Assembly: GCF_000143685.1 (NCBI RefSeq)
Contig: NC_014328.1
Location: 1,364,001 to 1,428,000 of the forward strand
Direction: 5' to 3'
Length of the DNA stretch: 64,000 bases
Source: Clostridium ljungdahlii DSM 13528
Lineage (GTDB): Bacteria > Bacillota > Clostridia > Clostridiales > Clostridiaceae
Both the position numbers and the translations under genes were made by a program. Shown here in pieces: positions 1-7,839 of this stretch (position 1 is its first letter; each line of letters begins with the position of its first letter). Under the pieces are notes generated by a model. That model worked only from the letters and a program-made list of their open reading frames with translations. It made no database searches and was not told where the DNA came from.

Positions 1-297
1 CAAAGCATAGGAGGATCACAGCAAGTTAAAGAAGGTACTACGGTAAGCTTAACTTATTATGAATATAAAGAAACTCAAAATGATCAAAGTAGTAATTTAG
101 GAACCCCAACTGGAGGAAAAAGCACTGGAAGCAGCGGACAAAGTAAGGATGGAAGCGATACAGGAAGCGGAAGCGGGTCTAGCGGAAGTAAATCTGATAA
201 TGGAAGCGGCACAGGCAGTTCTTCTTCTGATGGAGGTACAGGAAACAATGGAAATACAAATACGGGTGGTACAGGAAATTCAGATAAAACAAATTAG
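1..297 (+). CDS. prkC: C-terminal end of PASTA-domain Ser/Thr protein kinase (5'-truncated)
   Basis: The reading frame is open from base 1 and stops at 295-297, giving the last 98 residues. Residues about 1-23 (ending in VSLTYYEYK) look like the last strand of a PASTA domain, the extracellular peptidoglycan/muropeptide-binding repeat of PrkC/Stk1 kinases. The remaining 70-odd residues are a low-complexity tail made mostly of Gly, Ser, Thr, Asn and Asp. The kinase domain and transmembrane helix would lie upstream of the window. The assignment rests on the PASTA-like end and on the next genes, rsgA-rpe-thiN, which follow prkC in Bacillus. A stop-to-start gap of 9 bp to rsgA implies one transcript. 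Confidence 0.72.
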   Translation, partial: QSIGGSQQVKEGTTVSLTYYEYKETQNDQSSNLGTPTGGKSTGSSGQSKDGSDTGSGSGSSGSKSDNGSGTGSSSSDGGTGNNGNTNTGGTGNSDKTN

Positions 298-306
298 GAG
301 GAATTT

Positions 307-1170
307 ATGCAGGGAACTATAGTTAAGGGTATAGGAGGATTTTATTATATAAAAACAGATAATGGGGTAATTGAATGTAAGGCAAGGGGAAAGTTTAGGC
401 ATAATTCACTTTCCCCTATGGTAGGAGATAAAGTTGATATTGCACTAGAAAAAGAGCAGGGAGTTATTAATAGAATCTATTCTAGAAAAACTAAATTGAA
501 GAGACCTGCTGTAGCTAATGTAACCCAGGCACTGGTAGTTTTTGCATTTAACCGTCCTGAAATAAATGAAGATCTATTAAATAGATTTCTTATAAGCTGT
601 GAATTGAATAATTTGAAAATAGTAGTTTGCTTTAATAAGCTGGATTTAGCAGAAGAAAAGGAAAAATCCGATATAGCCAATACTATGAAAAAAATAGGCT
701 ATGACGTAATATTTTTAACGGCAAAAGAGAATTGTGGAATTGATAAAATTAAAGAAAAGCTTAAAGGAAATATTACGGTATTGTGTGGTCCATCGGGAGT
801 TGGAAAATCTACTATTTTAAATGCCATTTCAGGAAAAGAGATTATGGAAACGGGTGAGATAAGTCAAAAATTGAAGAGAGGAAAACACACTACAAGACAT
901 AGTGAGCTAATAGAATTGGAAGAAGGGCTTATAGTGGATACTCCGGGATTTTCCTCTCTGGATATATCTGATATATCAGAGGAAAAACTTCAGTATTGTT
1001 TTCCAGAGTTTACTGACCTTATAGGGAAATGTAAATTTACAGGTTGTTTTCATTATAAAGAACCGAATTGTGCTATTAAAGCTTCTGTTGAAGATGGCAA
1101 AATAGATAGAAAAAGATATGAGTTTTACATTAAGGTTTTAAATGAAATTATAAGTAAAAAAAAGTATTGA
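307..1170 (+). CDS. rsgA: Small-subunit-dependent ribosome biogenesis GTPase RsgA
   Basis: This is a circularly permuted GTPase that checks late maturation of the 30S subunit. An OB-fold fills about residues 1-65. The G4 motif NKLDL (110-114) comes before the P-loop GPSGVGKST (161-169) and G3 DTPGF (211-215), the permuted order diagnostic of RsgA/YloQ. A C-terminal zinc site is visible as C242, C247, H249 and C255. Length 287 aa is normal. An SD (AGGAGG) overlaps the end of the kinase gene, 4-5 nt before the ATG, so the kinase and the GTPase are co-transcribed; in Bacillus the homologue is a substrate of PrkC. Confidence 0.96.
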   Translation: MQGTIVKGIGGFYYIKTDNGVIECKARGKFRHNSLSPMVGDKVDIALEKEQGVINRIYSRKTKLKRPAVANVTQALVVFAFNRPEINEDLLNRFLISCELNNLKIVVCFNKLDLAEEKEKSDIANTMKKIGYDVIFLTAKENCGIDKIKEKLKGNITVLCGPSGVGKSTILNAISGKEIMETGEISQKLKRGKHTTRHSELIELEEGLIVDTPGFSSLDISDISEEKLQYCFPEFTDLIGKCKFTGCFHYKEPNCAIKASVEDGKIDRKRYEFYIKVLNEIISKKKY

Positions 1171-1210
1171 GCTGCTCATATAGCAGTATAAATTAAGGAG
1201 AGAGAAACAT

Positions 1211-1861
1211 ATGATAAGAATAGCACCTTCAATATTATCTGCAGATTTTTCAAAATTAGGGGAAGATATAAAAAGTCTGGACAAATATGGGGCCGATTTA
1301 ATTCATATAGACGTAATGGATGGAAATTTTGTACCGAATATATCTTTTGGAGTACCTATTATTAAAAGCATAAGGCCTCTTACAAAGTTGCCTTTTGACG
1401 TACATTTAATGATAGAAGAACCTTCAAGATATGTGGAGGATTTTGTAAAAGCAGGAGCAGATATTATAACAGTTCATTTCGAGGCGGATAGGCATATAGA
1501 TAGAACTATAAATTATATAAAAAGTTTTGGGGTAAAAGCTGCAGTTGCACTGAACCCAGCTACCTTAGTAGATAATATAAAGTACTTAATACCTTATTTA
1601 GACATGGTTCTCATAATGTCTGTAAATCCAGGATTTGGAGGACAAAAATATATAGAGTATTGTTCTGATAAACTTAAGTACATAAAAGAATTAAGCAGTA
1701 AATGTAACAAAAATTTAATGATAGAGGTAGACGGCGGTGTTTCAAAGGGCAATATAGCAAAAATAGTAGATAGCGGTGCTAATGTAATAGTAGCGGGTTC
1801 TGCTGTATTTAAGGGTGGAAATATAGAAGAGAACATAAGATTATTAAGAGGGGAAATTTAA
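1211..1861 (+). CDS. rpe: Ribulose-phosphate 3-epimerase
   Basis: Interconverts D-ribulose 5-phosphate and D-xylulose 5-phosphate in the pentose phosphate pathway. The 216-aa TIM barrel shows the N-terminal PSILSADFSKL motif, the metal-site segment HIDVMDGNFVPN (about 32-43), the MSVNPGFGGQ loop and a VDGGV phosphate-binding turn near residue 174. Length matches the family. It starts 40 bp after rsgA with an AGGAGAG SD and is followed by thiN after a single intervening base, as in the Bacillus rsgA-rpe-thiN order. Confidence 0.96.
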   Translation: MIRIAPSILSADFSKLGEDIKSLDKYGADLIHIDVMDGNFVPNISFGVPIIKSIRPLTKLPFDVHLMIEEPSRYVEDFVKAGADIITVHFEADRHIDRTINYIKSFGVKAAVALNPATLVDNIKYLIPYLDMVLIMSVNPGFGGQKYIEYCSDKLKYIKELSSKCNKNLMIEVDGGVSKGNIAKIVDSGANVIVAGSAVFKGGNIEENIRLLRGEI

Positions 1862-1862
1862 A

Positions 1863-2498
1863 ATGAAAGCAATCATAGTATCTGGGGGCAGTGCTCCATC
1901 TAGAAAATTAATTGAAGAGGAAATTGATGAAGATTCTATTTTGATTTGTGCAGATGGAGGGGCAAATTGTCTCTATGAGTATAAAATTATACCGGATTAT
2001 TTAATTGGAGATTTTGACTCTATAGACAAGAATGTTTTAACGTTTTTTAAAAGTAAAAAATGTTCTATAGATACATATCCTAGGGCTAAGGATTTTACGG
2101 ATACTGAAATTGCAGTAGAAAAGTCCCTGGAATTAGAAGTAGACCAGATAGTAATGCTTGCATGTACTGGAAGCAGGATAGACCATGTTTTAGCCAACTT
2201 AGGTATGCTTTTAAAATGTAACCGCAGTGGAGTGAAGGCATATATAAAGGATGAACATAATATTATTGAATTATTATGCAAGACAACGACAATAAAAGGA
2301 TATCCTGGAGAGACCTTTTCCCTCCATGCCTACTGCAATGTAGTCAAAAATTTAAATATAATAGGTGCTAGATATAAGTTAAGTAATTATGATTTGGCTT
2401 TAGGTGATGCAAGGACAGTATCTAATGAATTTATTGAAGAGGAAGCCCGTATAGTGTTTGATAGCGGTATGCTTTTGTGTATGCACAGTAAGGATTGA
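1863..2498 (+). CDS. thiN: Thiamine diphosphokinase
   Basis: Transfers pyrophosphate from ATP to thiamine to make the cofactor thiamine diphosphate. The 211-aa protein has the family features: ICADGGAN near residue 30, PDYLIGDFDSI at about 45-55, a DFTDTE motif near 78 and GSRIDH near 101. The ATG follows the rpe stop after one base, and an SD-like GAGGGG lies within the end of rpe, suggesting translational coupling. A perfect 12-bp inverted repeat follows the stop codon (2511-2546). Confidence 0.93.
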   Translation: MKAIIVSGGSAPSRKLIEEEIDEDSILICADGGANCLYEYKIIPDYLIGDFDSIDKNVLTFFKSKKCSIDTYPRAKDFTDTEIAVEKSLELEVDQIVMLACTGSRIDHVLANLGMLLKCNRSGVKAYIKDEHNIIELLCKTTTIKGYPGETFSLHAYCNVVKNLNIIGARYKLSNYDLALGDARTVSNEFIEEEARIVFDSGMLLCMHSKD

Positions 2499-2510
2499 AC
2501 AGACAATAAG

Positions 2511-2546
2511 ACAAACTTTTAATAGTATAGATGGTTAAAAGTTTGT
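2511..2546 (+). terminator. Inverted repeat after thiN (possible terminator or attenuator)
   Basis: The 12-nt arms ACAAACTTTTAA (2511-2522) and TTAAAAGTTTGT (2535-2546) are perfectly complementary with a 12-nt loop. No clear U-tract follows, so efficient termination is doubtful. It could separate the vegetative thiN transcript from the small genes downstream. Confidence 0.4.
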
Positions 2547-2620
2547 AATTATAAAAAGTAGTAACGATATGAAGGTATTATGCATATAATAGTATAAAGC
2601 AATTTTTAAGGGATAATAAC

Positions 2621-2794
2621 GTGAAAAAGAAAAGCTGTATTAGAAGAAGGACAAAGAAAAAAATAGGATTAATAGCTTTATCTATAGGTGTTGGATTTTT
2701 AATGACAGTTATTATCCCAATATGGGGCTGGATAATAGCTGCAGGTATGGGACTAATTTATTGTGGATGGTATTTAATAAGTTATCATAGATAA
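2621..2794 (+). CDS. Small two-helix membrane protein, unknown function
   Basis: A 57-codon frame starts with GTG after an AAGGG SD (8-nt spacing). The product has a strongly basic start (KKK, RRR, KKK within residues 2-14), then two hydrophobic stretches (about 15-33 and 35-54), consistent with a cytoplasmic basic N-terminus and a membrane hairpin. It ends 12 bp before spoVM, whose SD overlaps its stop. A CATATAAT sequence at 2583-2590 resembles a sigma-E -10 element with one mismatch, but no matching -35 was found. I do not recognise the family. Its position makes a sporulation-related or envelope role possible. Confidence 0.5.
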   Translation: MKKKSCIRRRTKKKIGLIALSIGVGFLMTVIIPIWGWIIAAGMGLIYCGWYLISYHR

Positions 2795-2806
2795 GGGGGT
2801 AGTTTA

Positions 2807-2878
2807 ATGAAAATTATTGCATTTAAGCTTCCAGGAGTTCTATCTGCAATTATAAAATTTTTCACTAAAAAAAAATAA
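2807..2878 (+). CDS. spoVM: Stage V sporulation protein M (SpoVM), 23 residues
   Basis: The 23-codon frame starts with ATG 6 nt after a strong AAGGGGGT SD. The peptide begins MKIIAFKLP and ends in FFTKKK: a short amphipathic helix with Lys2, a Pro at position 9 and a basic end, the same layout as SpoVM of Bacillus (26 aa), where Pro9 is needed for recognising the convex forespore membrane. SpoVM anchors the SpoIVA coat basement layer. Location clinches it: in Bacillus spoVM also lies between thiN and rpmB. It is followed directly by a bidirectional terminator. Confidence 0.85.
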   Translation: MKIIAFKLPGVLSAIIKFFTKKK

Positions 2879-2890
2879 GTACTTAAAAAC

Positions 2891-2930
2891 AAAAATGCAA
2901 TTGTATATAAACAACTGCATTTTTATTTTT
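2891..2930. terminator. Bidirectional terminator between spoVM and rpmB
   Basis: Arms AAAAATGCAATTGT (2891-2904) and ACAACTGCATTTTT (2911-2924) pair along 14 positions with one G-T/A-C imperfection and a 6-nt loop. T-runs lie on both sides, so the hairpin can end the spoVM transcript and the convergent rpmB transcript. Confidence 0.8.
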
Positions 2931-3121
2931 TATATAGCACGCTGAACCTTTCCTGAACGAAGGCATCTTGAACAAACATGTATAGTTTTTGGTGTTCCAT
3001 TAACTATAGCTTTAACTTTTCTTACGTTTGGAGTCCAAGTCCTTTTAGATTGACGGTGGGAGTGGCTGTATTGTACTCCAAATACTACACCTTTTCCACA
3101 TATTTCACACTTCTTTGACAT
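2930..3121 (-). CDS. rpmB: 50S ribosomal protein L28, zinc-binding form
   Basis: Basic 63-aa protein of the large subunit. It carries two CxxC pairs (CEIC near residue 5-8 and CSRC near 50-53), marking the zinc-containing L28 paralogue, and the TWTPNVRKV core. The ATG at 3121 is chosen because GGAGGTG lies 6 nt upstream on the minus strand; a GTG nine bases earlier overlaps that SD and would leave no room for it. It is a single gene facing spoVM, as in Bacillus. Confidence 0.95.
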   Translation of the reverse strand: MSKKCEICGKGVVFGVQYSHSHRQSKRTWTPNVRKVKAIVNGTPKTIHVCSRCLRSGKVQRAI

Positions 3122-3246
3122 TAAAAACACCTCCTTATGAGTCCTCTAAAATTCAAACACCACTTATTTTATCACAGAAAGCATAATAAGTGCAAGTAAA
3201 TAGTAAAATTTAAGTAAATGTCCTTTTTCATAGAGCTAATATTTCC

Positions 3247-3275
3247 TTGAATAAATGTTTTATTTAATATAAAAT
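3247..3275 (+). promoter_or_regulatory. Sigma-A-type promoter for the yloU-fakA-recG unit
   Basis: TTGAAT (3247-3252) and TAAAAT (3270-3275) are separated by 17 bp, 49 bp before the next start codon. The region is AT-rich, so a chance match is possible. Confidence 0.5.
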
Positions 3276-3323
3276 ATGTTTATGGTATTATAGAATATAA
3301 TACTTTAGTAAGGAGGTTTTTGT

Positions 3324-3674
3324 ATGATAGCTAGTATTGCTGGAGAAAATGGGTATATTGACTATTCGGAAGAAGTAGTTGCAAACATAGTTGGGTTATC
3401 AACTATGGAATGCTATGGAGTAGTGGGTATGGCTTCCAAAAACGCAAAAGATGGCTTTTGGGAATTAATAAAAGGTGGAAGTTTTAATAAAGGAGTAAGG
3501 GTTCGTTCTCAAAATAATGAACTTATAATAGAGCTATATATAATAGTGGAATATGGAACAAAAATATCAGTGATTTCAAATAGTATAATACAGAGGATAA
3601 AGTATAATGTAGAAAACTACACAGGACTCAAAGTATCAACTATTACAGTAAATGTTCAAGGTGTTAGAGTCTAG
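3324..3674 (+). CDS. Asp23/Gls24 family envelope-stress protein (YloU-like)
   Basis: 116-aa Asp23-domain protein: the start ENGYIDYSEEVVANIVGLS, the central GVVGM segment and the C-terminal VSTITVNVQGVRV are typical. These proteins are membrane-associated or cytosolic and tied to cell-envelope homeostasis; biochemical function is unclear. AAGGAGG precedes the ATG. The stop is 17 bp before the fatty acid kinase-like gene, the same pair as yloU-yloV in Bacillus. Confidence 0.9.
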   Translation: MIASIAGENGYIDYSEEVVANIVGLSTMECYGVVGMASKNAKDGFWELIKGGSFNKGVRVRSQNNELIIELYIIVEYGTKISVISNSIIQRIKYNVENYTGLKVSTITVNVQGVRV

Positions 3675-3691
3675 GGAGGTAATTCGTAAAA

Positions 3692-5356
3692 ATGGAATAC
3701 TTAAATATAGATGGACATCACTTTTACAACATGGTTGTAAATGCTAGCAATAAACTCGAGAATCAAAAAGATTTTGTTAACTCATTAAATGTGTTTCCTG
3801 TTCCCGATGGTGATACGGGAACTAATATGTCTATGACCTTTAAAAGTGCAGTACTTGAGGTAAGTAATTCTAAAGATAGCTCTATAGAAAGTATCTCTAA
3901 ACAATTAGCAAGAGGTGCGCTTATGGGGGCAAGAGGAAATTCAGGGGTAATACTGTCTCAGATATTTAGAGGAATAGCAAAAGGTCTTCAGGGAAAAAAG
4001 CAGGTAAATTCAGAAGAATTTGCAAATAGCTTACAAGAGGGAGCAAAATCTGCTTATAAAGCTGTTATGCGTCCTACAGAAGGGACCATATTAACTGTTA
4101 TAAGAGCTGCTGGCGAAAGTGCTGTTAAGTCCAGTAAAGAGGATATAACTGAGTTACTTCAAGATGTATGTAGTTATAGTAGAACTATATTGAATAAAAC
4201 GCCTGACATGCTTCCTGTTCTAAAAAAAGCAAAAGTAGTAGATGCAGGTGGAATGGGCCTTCTAATAATACTTCAAGGAATGCAGGAAGTTTTAAGGGAT
4301 GGTAAGGAAAATGTAGTTGTAGAAGAGGCTCACGATAAAGAAGTTAAATCTGCAGTTAAAGATTTAGGACAGCAGGATATAAAATATGGATATTGCACAG
4401 AATTCTTTATCCATTCTAAAGGAACTTGTATAAATGAATTTAAGAAAAAGTTAGAGACCATAGGAGATTCTATGGTAGTGGTGGATGATGAAGATATAAT
4501 TAAGGTGCACATTCACACAAATGATCCAGGATGGATTCTTTCAGAGGCAATTAAGCTAGGGGAACTGTCAAAAATAAAAGTAGATAATATGAGAGAACAG
4601 CACAGACATCTTTTAAGTATAGAAAATTTTGAGGAAAATTCTGATGAAGATAAGGCTTATGATAGTGAGAAACTTAGTTATGAAGAAAAAACTGAGTCAC
4701 AAAAGTATGCACTTATTTCAGTAGCTATGGGAGATGGAATTAAGAGTATATTTGAGGACTTGGGAGTAGATTACGTAATAGAAGGCGGACAGACCATGAA
4801 TCCCAGTACTGAAGATATATTGAATTGTATAAATAAAGTAAATGCTAAAAATATAATTATATTGCCTAATAATAAAAATATAATTATGTCTGCTAATCAG
4901 GCAAAAGAAATATCCAATAAAAATGTAAAGATTGTGCCTAGTAAGACAATACCACAAGGTATTACGGCAATAACATCATTTAATTCAGATATGGATATAG
5001 ATGAAAATATAAGTACTATGGAAAGGGCACTAACTACAGTGACTACTGGTTCTGTGACCTATGCGGTTAGAGATACAGAAATAGATGATATAAGCATAAA
5101 AAAGGGAGATATATTAGGACTTATTGATGGAAAGATAGAGCAAGTTGGAAAGGACATTTTTGAAGTTTGTGGCGAGCTTTTAAACCATATGATAAAAGAA
5201 GATAGTGAACTTATAAGTATATATTATGGTATAGATTGTGAAGAAGAAAAAGTAAAGCATTTTGTAGAAGAAATTGAGAAGAAGTATACTGAAATGGACG
5301 TACAATGTTATAGTGGAAAACAGCCTTTATACTATTTTATAGTTTCTGTTGAATAA
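3692..5356 (+). CDS. fakA: DAK2-domain fatty acid kinase FakA-like protein (YloV)
   Basis: 554-aa protein with an N-terminal DhaL/DAK2 nucleotide-binding domain (about 10-205), a middle domain and a C-terminal DegV-like region. The metal/nucleotide loop VPDGDTGTN is at 37-45 and GARGNSGVILSQ at 79-90. In Staphylococcus, FakA phosphorylates fatty acids held by FakB (DegV family) to feed exogenous fatty acids into phospholipids via PlsX/PlsY. plsX and acpP are 10 kb downstream, but no fakB is in view. The function is inferred from family; some clostridial homologues are annotated only as DAK2-domain proteins. Confidence 0.85.
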   Translation: MEYLNIDGHHFYNMVVNASNKLENQKDFVNSLNVFPVPDGDTGTNMSMTFKSAVLEVSNSKDSSIESISKQLARGALMGARGNSGVILSQIFRGIAKGLQGKKQVNSEEFANSLQEGAKSAYKAVMRPTEGTILTVIRAAGESAVKSSKEDITELLQDVCSYSRTILNKTPDMLPVLKKAKVVDAGGMGLLIILQGMQEVLRDGKENVVVEEAHDKEVKSAVKDLGQQDIKYGYCTEFFIHSKGTCINEFKKKLETIGDSMVVVDDEDIIKVHIHTNDPGWILSEAIKLGELSKIKVDNMREQHRHLLSIENFEENSDEDKAYDSEKLSYEEKTESQKYALISVAMGDGIKSIFEDLGVDYVIEGGQTMNPSTEDILNCINKVNAKNIIILPNNKNIIMSANQAKEISNKNVKIVPSKTIPQGITAITSFNSDMDIDENISTMERALTTVTTGSVTYAVRDTEIDDISIKKGDILGLIDGKIEQVGKDIFEVCGELLNHMIKEDSELISIYYGIDCEEEKVKHFVEEIEKKYTEMDVQCYSGKQPLYYFIVSVE

Positions 5357-5380
5357 AAAAAGCGTAAAGCTTTTTTTATT
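5355..5380 (+). terminator. Weak terminator or attenuator between fakA and recG
   Basis: AAAAAAAGC (5355-5363) pairs with GCTTTTTTT (5369-5377) around a 5-nt loop and runs into a T-rich stretch. The stem starts inside the stop codon. It has only two GC pairs, so read-through into recG is likely. Confidence 0.5.
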
Positions 5381-5413
5381 TTTGGTATTTAATAAGAAGG
5401 CAGGTGAGAGTTT

Positions 5414-7453
5414 GTGAAGCTAAGTGAGGATATCGGATCTTTAAAAGGAGTAGGTAAGGTAACTTGTAAAAACTTAAACAGATGTTGTATATTCAACATA
5501 CTTGACTTGCTCTTATATTTTCCAAGAGATTATGATATTATTTCTAGTTGCAGTGATTTAAAAGGGAACACAGAAGGAAAGGTCATGATAGATTGTAAGG
5601 TTAATTCGATAGAAAGAGATATAAGGACTAGGACTGGTAAAATAATCTCTACAATTGTTTTTGAAAATAGAAATGGACTTTTTAAGGCAAAATGGTTTAA
5701 TCAACCTTATGTGAAAAAGAAGTTTAAGATAGATGCTGAATATAGAATAGCAGGTAAAATCCAACATTACAGAGGAAACAGTGTTATAACAAATCCTAAA
5801 GTGGTAAATATTAATTCAAATAGCAAAATTGAAGAAAAAATACTTCCTATATACCCTTTAAAGTCAGGAATAACTAACAATACATTTATAAAACTTATAT
5901 CTTATGTACTTACTAAAGTGAGTATAGATGAAAATTTACCTAAGTGGATAATTACAAAATATAAGCTCTGTAGTTTGGATAAAGCTATAAGGATAATACA
6001 TAATCCAGTTAATTTTAGAGAATTGAGAGAAGGGAAAAAGAGACTTAAATTTCAGGAACTTTTTACTTACTCTCTAAAAATTTTGATGTTAAAAGAGTAT
6101 TTTGGGAAAAATAAAAAAGGGGTAGCCTTTAAAATAGCTCCAGAGTTAATAGAACTAAAGAATAAATTACCATATAAACTTACAAAAGCTCAAAATAAAG
6201 TTATAAGAGAAATACTTATAGATGAAAAAAGAGAGGTTCCTATGAATAGGCTGCTGCAAGGAGATGTAGGAAGTGGGAAGACTGTAGTGGCGTTAATATC
6301 TATTTTTAATGTAGTAAAGAACGGTTATCAAGCAGTTCTAATGGCCCCCACCGAAATATTGGCACAGCAGCACTATGAAGAAGCTATGAAGCTTTTAGAG
6401 GGTTTTGACGTAGAAATAGAACTATTGTGTGGAAGTGTTACCCCAAAAAATAAAGATGAAATAAAAGAAAAATTAAAAATGGGTGAAATAGATATTATAA
6501 TAGGAACCCATGCTTTAATTGAAGATAATGTGGAGTTTAAAAATATAGGAATAGTAGTTACAGATGAGCAGCATAGATTTGGAGTGATACAGAGAAGTAA
6601 ACTTGTAAATAAGGGAGATCATGTAGATACTCTTATTATGACAGCTACGCCTATTCCAAGAACTTTGAGTTTGTATTTATATGGTGATTTAAATGTATCA
6701 ACTATAGATGAACTTCCTCCAGGAAGGCAGAAGATAGATACTTATTACAGAGATAAAAATTCAAGAGACAAAGTTTATAAATTTGCTTTGGAGGAAATAA
6801 AGAGGGGAAGACAAGTATATGTAGTATGTCCTCTTGTAGAGGAAAACGAGGAGTTAGATTTAAGTTCTGTAGAAGATATATATGAGGAATTAAAAGAGAA
6901 ATATTTTAAAAACATACAGATAGATATACTGTATGGAAAAATGCAGCCGAAACTTAAAGAAGAAAAGATGAATAAATTTAAAAATGGCGAGATAAAAGTT
7001 ATAATTTCAACTACGGTTATAGAAGTAGGCATAAATGTGCCAAATGCTACGGTTATGATAATAGAAAATGCAGAGAGATTTGGGCTTGCACAGCTGCATC
7101 AGTTGAGGGGAAGAGTAGGAAGAGGCTCTTATAAATCATATTGCATTTTGATTGCAGATATTAAAAATGACATAATAAGAAAAAGAATGGAGATAATGAG
7201 AAGCAGTAATGATGGATTTTTTATTGCAGAGCAAGATCTGAAGATAAGGGGTTCAGGAGAAATTTTTGGATTTAGGCAGCACGGGGAAGATGAACTTGTT
7301 TTCTCTAATCTAGTAGAGGATATAAATATACTTAAAGAAGCTAATAGGGAAGCTAAAAGACTTTTAGCAAGTAGAGATGAGGAAGATATAAGAATAAAAG
7401 AAGAAATATTAAATAATTTAGAAAGAACTTCAAAATTTATAAGTTTTAATTAA
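5414..7453 (+). CDS. recG: ATP-dependent DNA helicase RecG
   Basis: 679-aa superfamily 2 helicase that remodels stalled forks and Holliday junctions. It has an N-terminal wedge/OB region (about 60-150), Walker A GDVGSGKT near 283, a DEQH box near 385, a TATPIPRTL motif and QLRGRVGRG near 562, followed by the RecG C-terminal domain. Length matches Bacillus RecG. The start is GTG at 5414, with AGGTGAG 5 nt upstream. In Bacillus sdaAB separates yloV and recG; that pair is absent here. A structured repeat begins about 25 bp after the stop. Confidence 0.97.
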   Translation: MKLSEDIGSLKGVGKVTCKNLNRCCIFNILDLLLYFPRDYDIISSCSDLKGNTEGKVMIDCKVNSIERDIRTRTGKIISTIVFENRNGLFKAKWFNQPYVKKKFKIDAEYRIAGKIQHYRGNSVITNPKVVNINSNSKIEEKILPIYPLKSGITNNTFIKLISYVLTKVSIDENLPKWIITKYKLCSLDKAIRIIHNPVNFRELREGKKRLKFQELFTYSLKILMLKEYFGKNKKGVAFKIAPELIELKNKLPYKLTKAQNKVIREILIDEKREVPMNRLLQGDVGSGKTVVALISIFNVVKNGYQAVLMAPTEILAQQHYEEAMKLLEGFDVEIELLCGSVTPKNKDEIKEKLKMGEIDIIIGTHALIEDNVEFKNIGIVVTDEQHRFGVIQRSKLVNKGDHVDTLIMTATPIPRTLSLYLYGDLNVSTIDELPPGRQKIDTYYRDKNSRDKVYKFALEEIKRGRQVYVVCPLVEENEELDLSSVEDIYEELKEKYFKNIQIDILYGKMQPKLKEEKMNKFKNGEIKVIISTTVIEVGINVPNATVMIIENAERFGLAQLHQLRGRVGRGSYKSYCILIADIKNDIIRKRMEIMRSSNDGFFIAEQDLKIRGSGEIFGFRQHGEDELVFSNLVEDINILKEANREAKRLLASRDEEDIRIKEEILNNLERTSKFISFN

Positions 7454-7475
7454 TTGTTAATTTGACCACATAATC

Positions 7476-7674
7476 AAGTGATTCTTAGGTTCAGGTGGAG
7501 TTTGCTTATAAGGAATACCTTTTCTCCATCTGAACCTTAGAAGAACTTATCCAGGCGCGTAGCAGTGCTTATCCCACACTTTGAAGAAAAGCAGATATCC
7601 CAAATCTTTGATTTGGTGATAGTCGATTTCACTGTGTGCGATGGGGGTGTTAGCAATGGTAGCGATCGGATAAA
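7476..7674 (+). repeat. Structured repeat copy A (downstream of recG)
   Basis: One of three related elements (others at 16799-16938 and 36866-37061). Domain I is a long hairpin from TTCTTAGG (7482-7489) to CCTTAGAA (7534-7542) with an internal T-T mismatch. Domain II is closed by TTATCC (7547-7552) and GGATAA (7668-7673) and contains a second helix, TAGCAGTGCT with AGCAATGGTA (8 of 10 pairs). Between the arms of domain II, copy A carries an extra segment of about 55 nt with its own hairpin. Relative to copy B it is nearly identical outside the insertions. No match to a named RNA family is known to me. Confidence 0.85.
7599..7650 (+). repeat. Mini-element nested in repeat copy A
   Basis: CCAAATC (7600-7606) and GATTTGG (7610-7616) form a tight hairpin with a TTT loop, followed by GTG and a GTCGATTT...GCGATGGGG tail. 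A similar unit, with the same hairpin and an AGTC...TTCGACCC tail, lies at 42290-42332. Copy B lacks this segment at the equivalent place, so it appears inserted into the terminal loop of domain II. Confidence 0.6.
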
Positions 7675-7839
7675 TTAAATTAATATGAGAATAATGAAAA
7701 CTGAATTAATGTACAATTCATAATAATTGTGTAGGATGCATTATGAATTTTAAATAATTTTTGAATAATATAAAAATATATGCTAAAATATTATAAAATG
7801 ACTATAGTATGTAAAAAACATAAAGTAGGAGGAAAATTT

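Larger units (their letters stand above)
7454..7839 (+). other. recG-rsmD gap: two repeat elements, no gene
   Basis: This 386-bp gap holds the structured repeat copy A (7476-7674) and, after it, a perfect 10-bp inverted repeat AATTCATAAT / ATTATGAATT (7715-7724 and 7740-7749) with a 15-nt loop. The rest is AT-rich. I see no credible coding frame and no obvious consensus promoter for rsmD. Confidence 0.7.

Noticed and set aside
7476..7674. Group I/II intron, T-box or named riboswitch
   Set aside because: Helix order and conserved bases do not fit any of these that I know, and the element lies downstream of genes rather than upstream.
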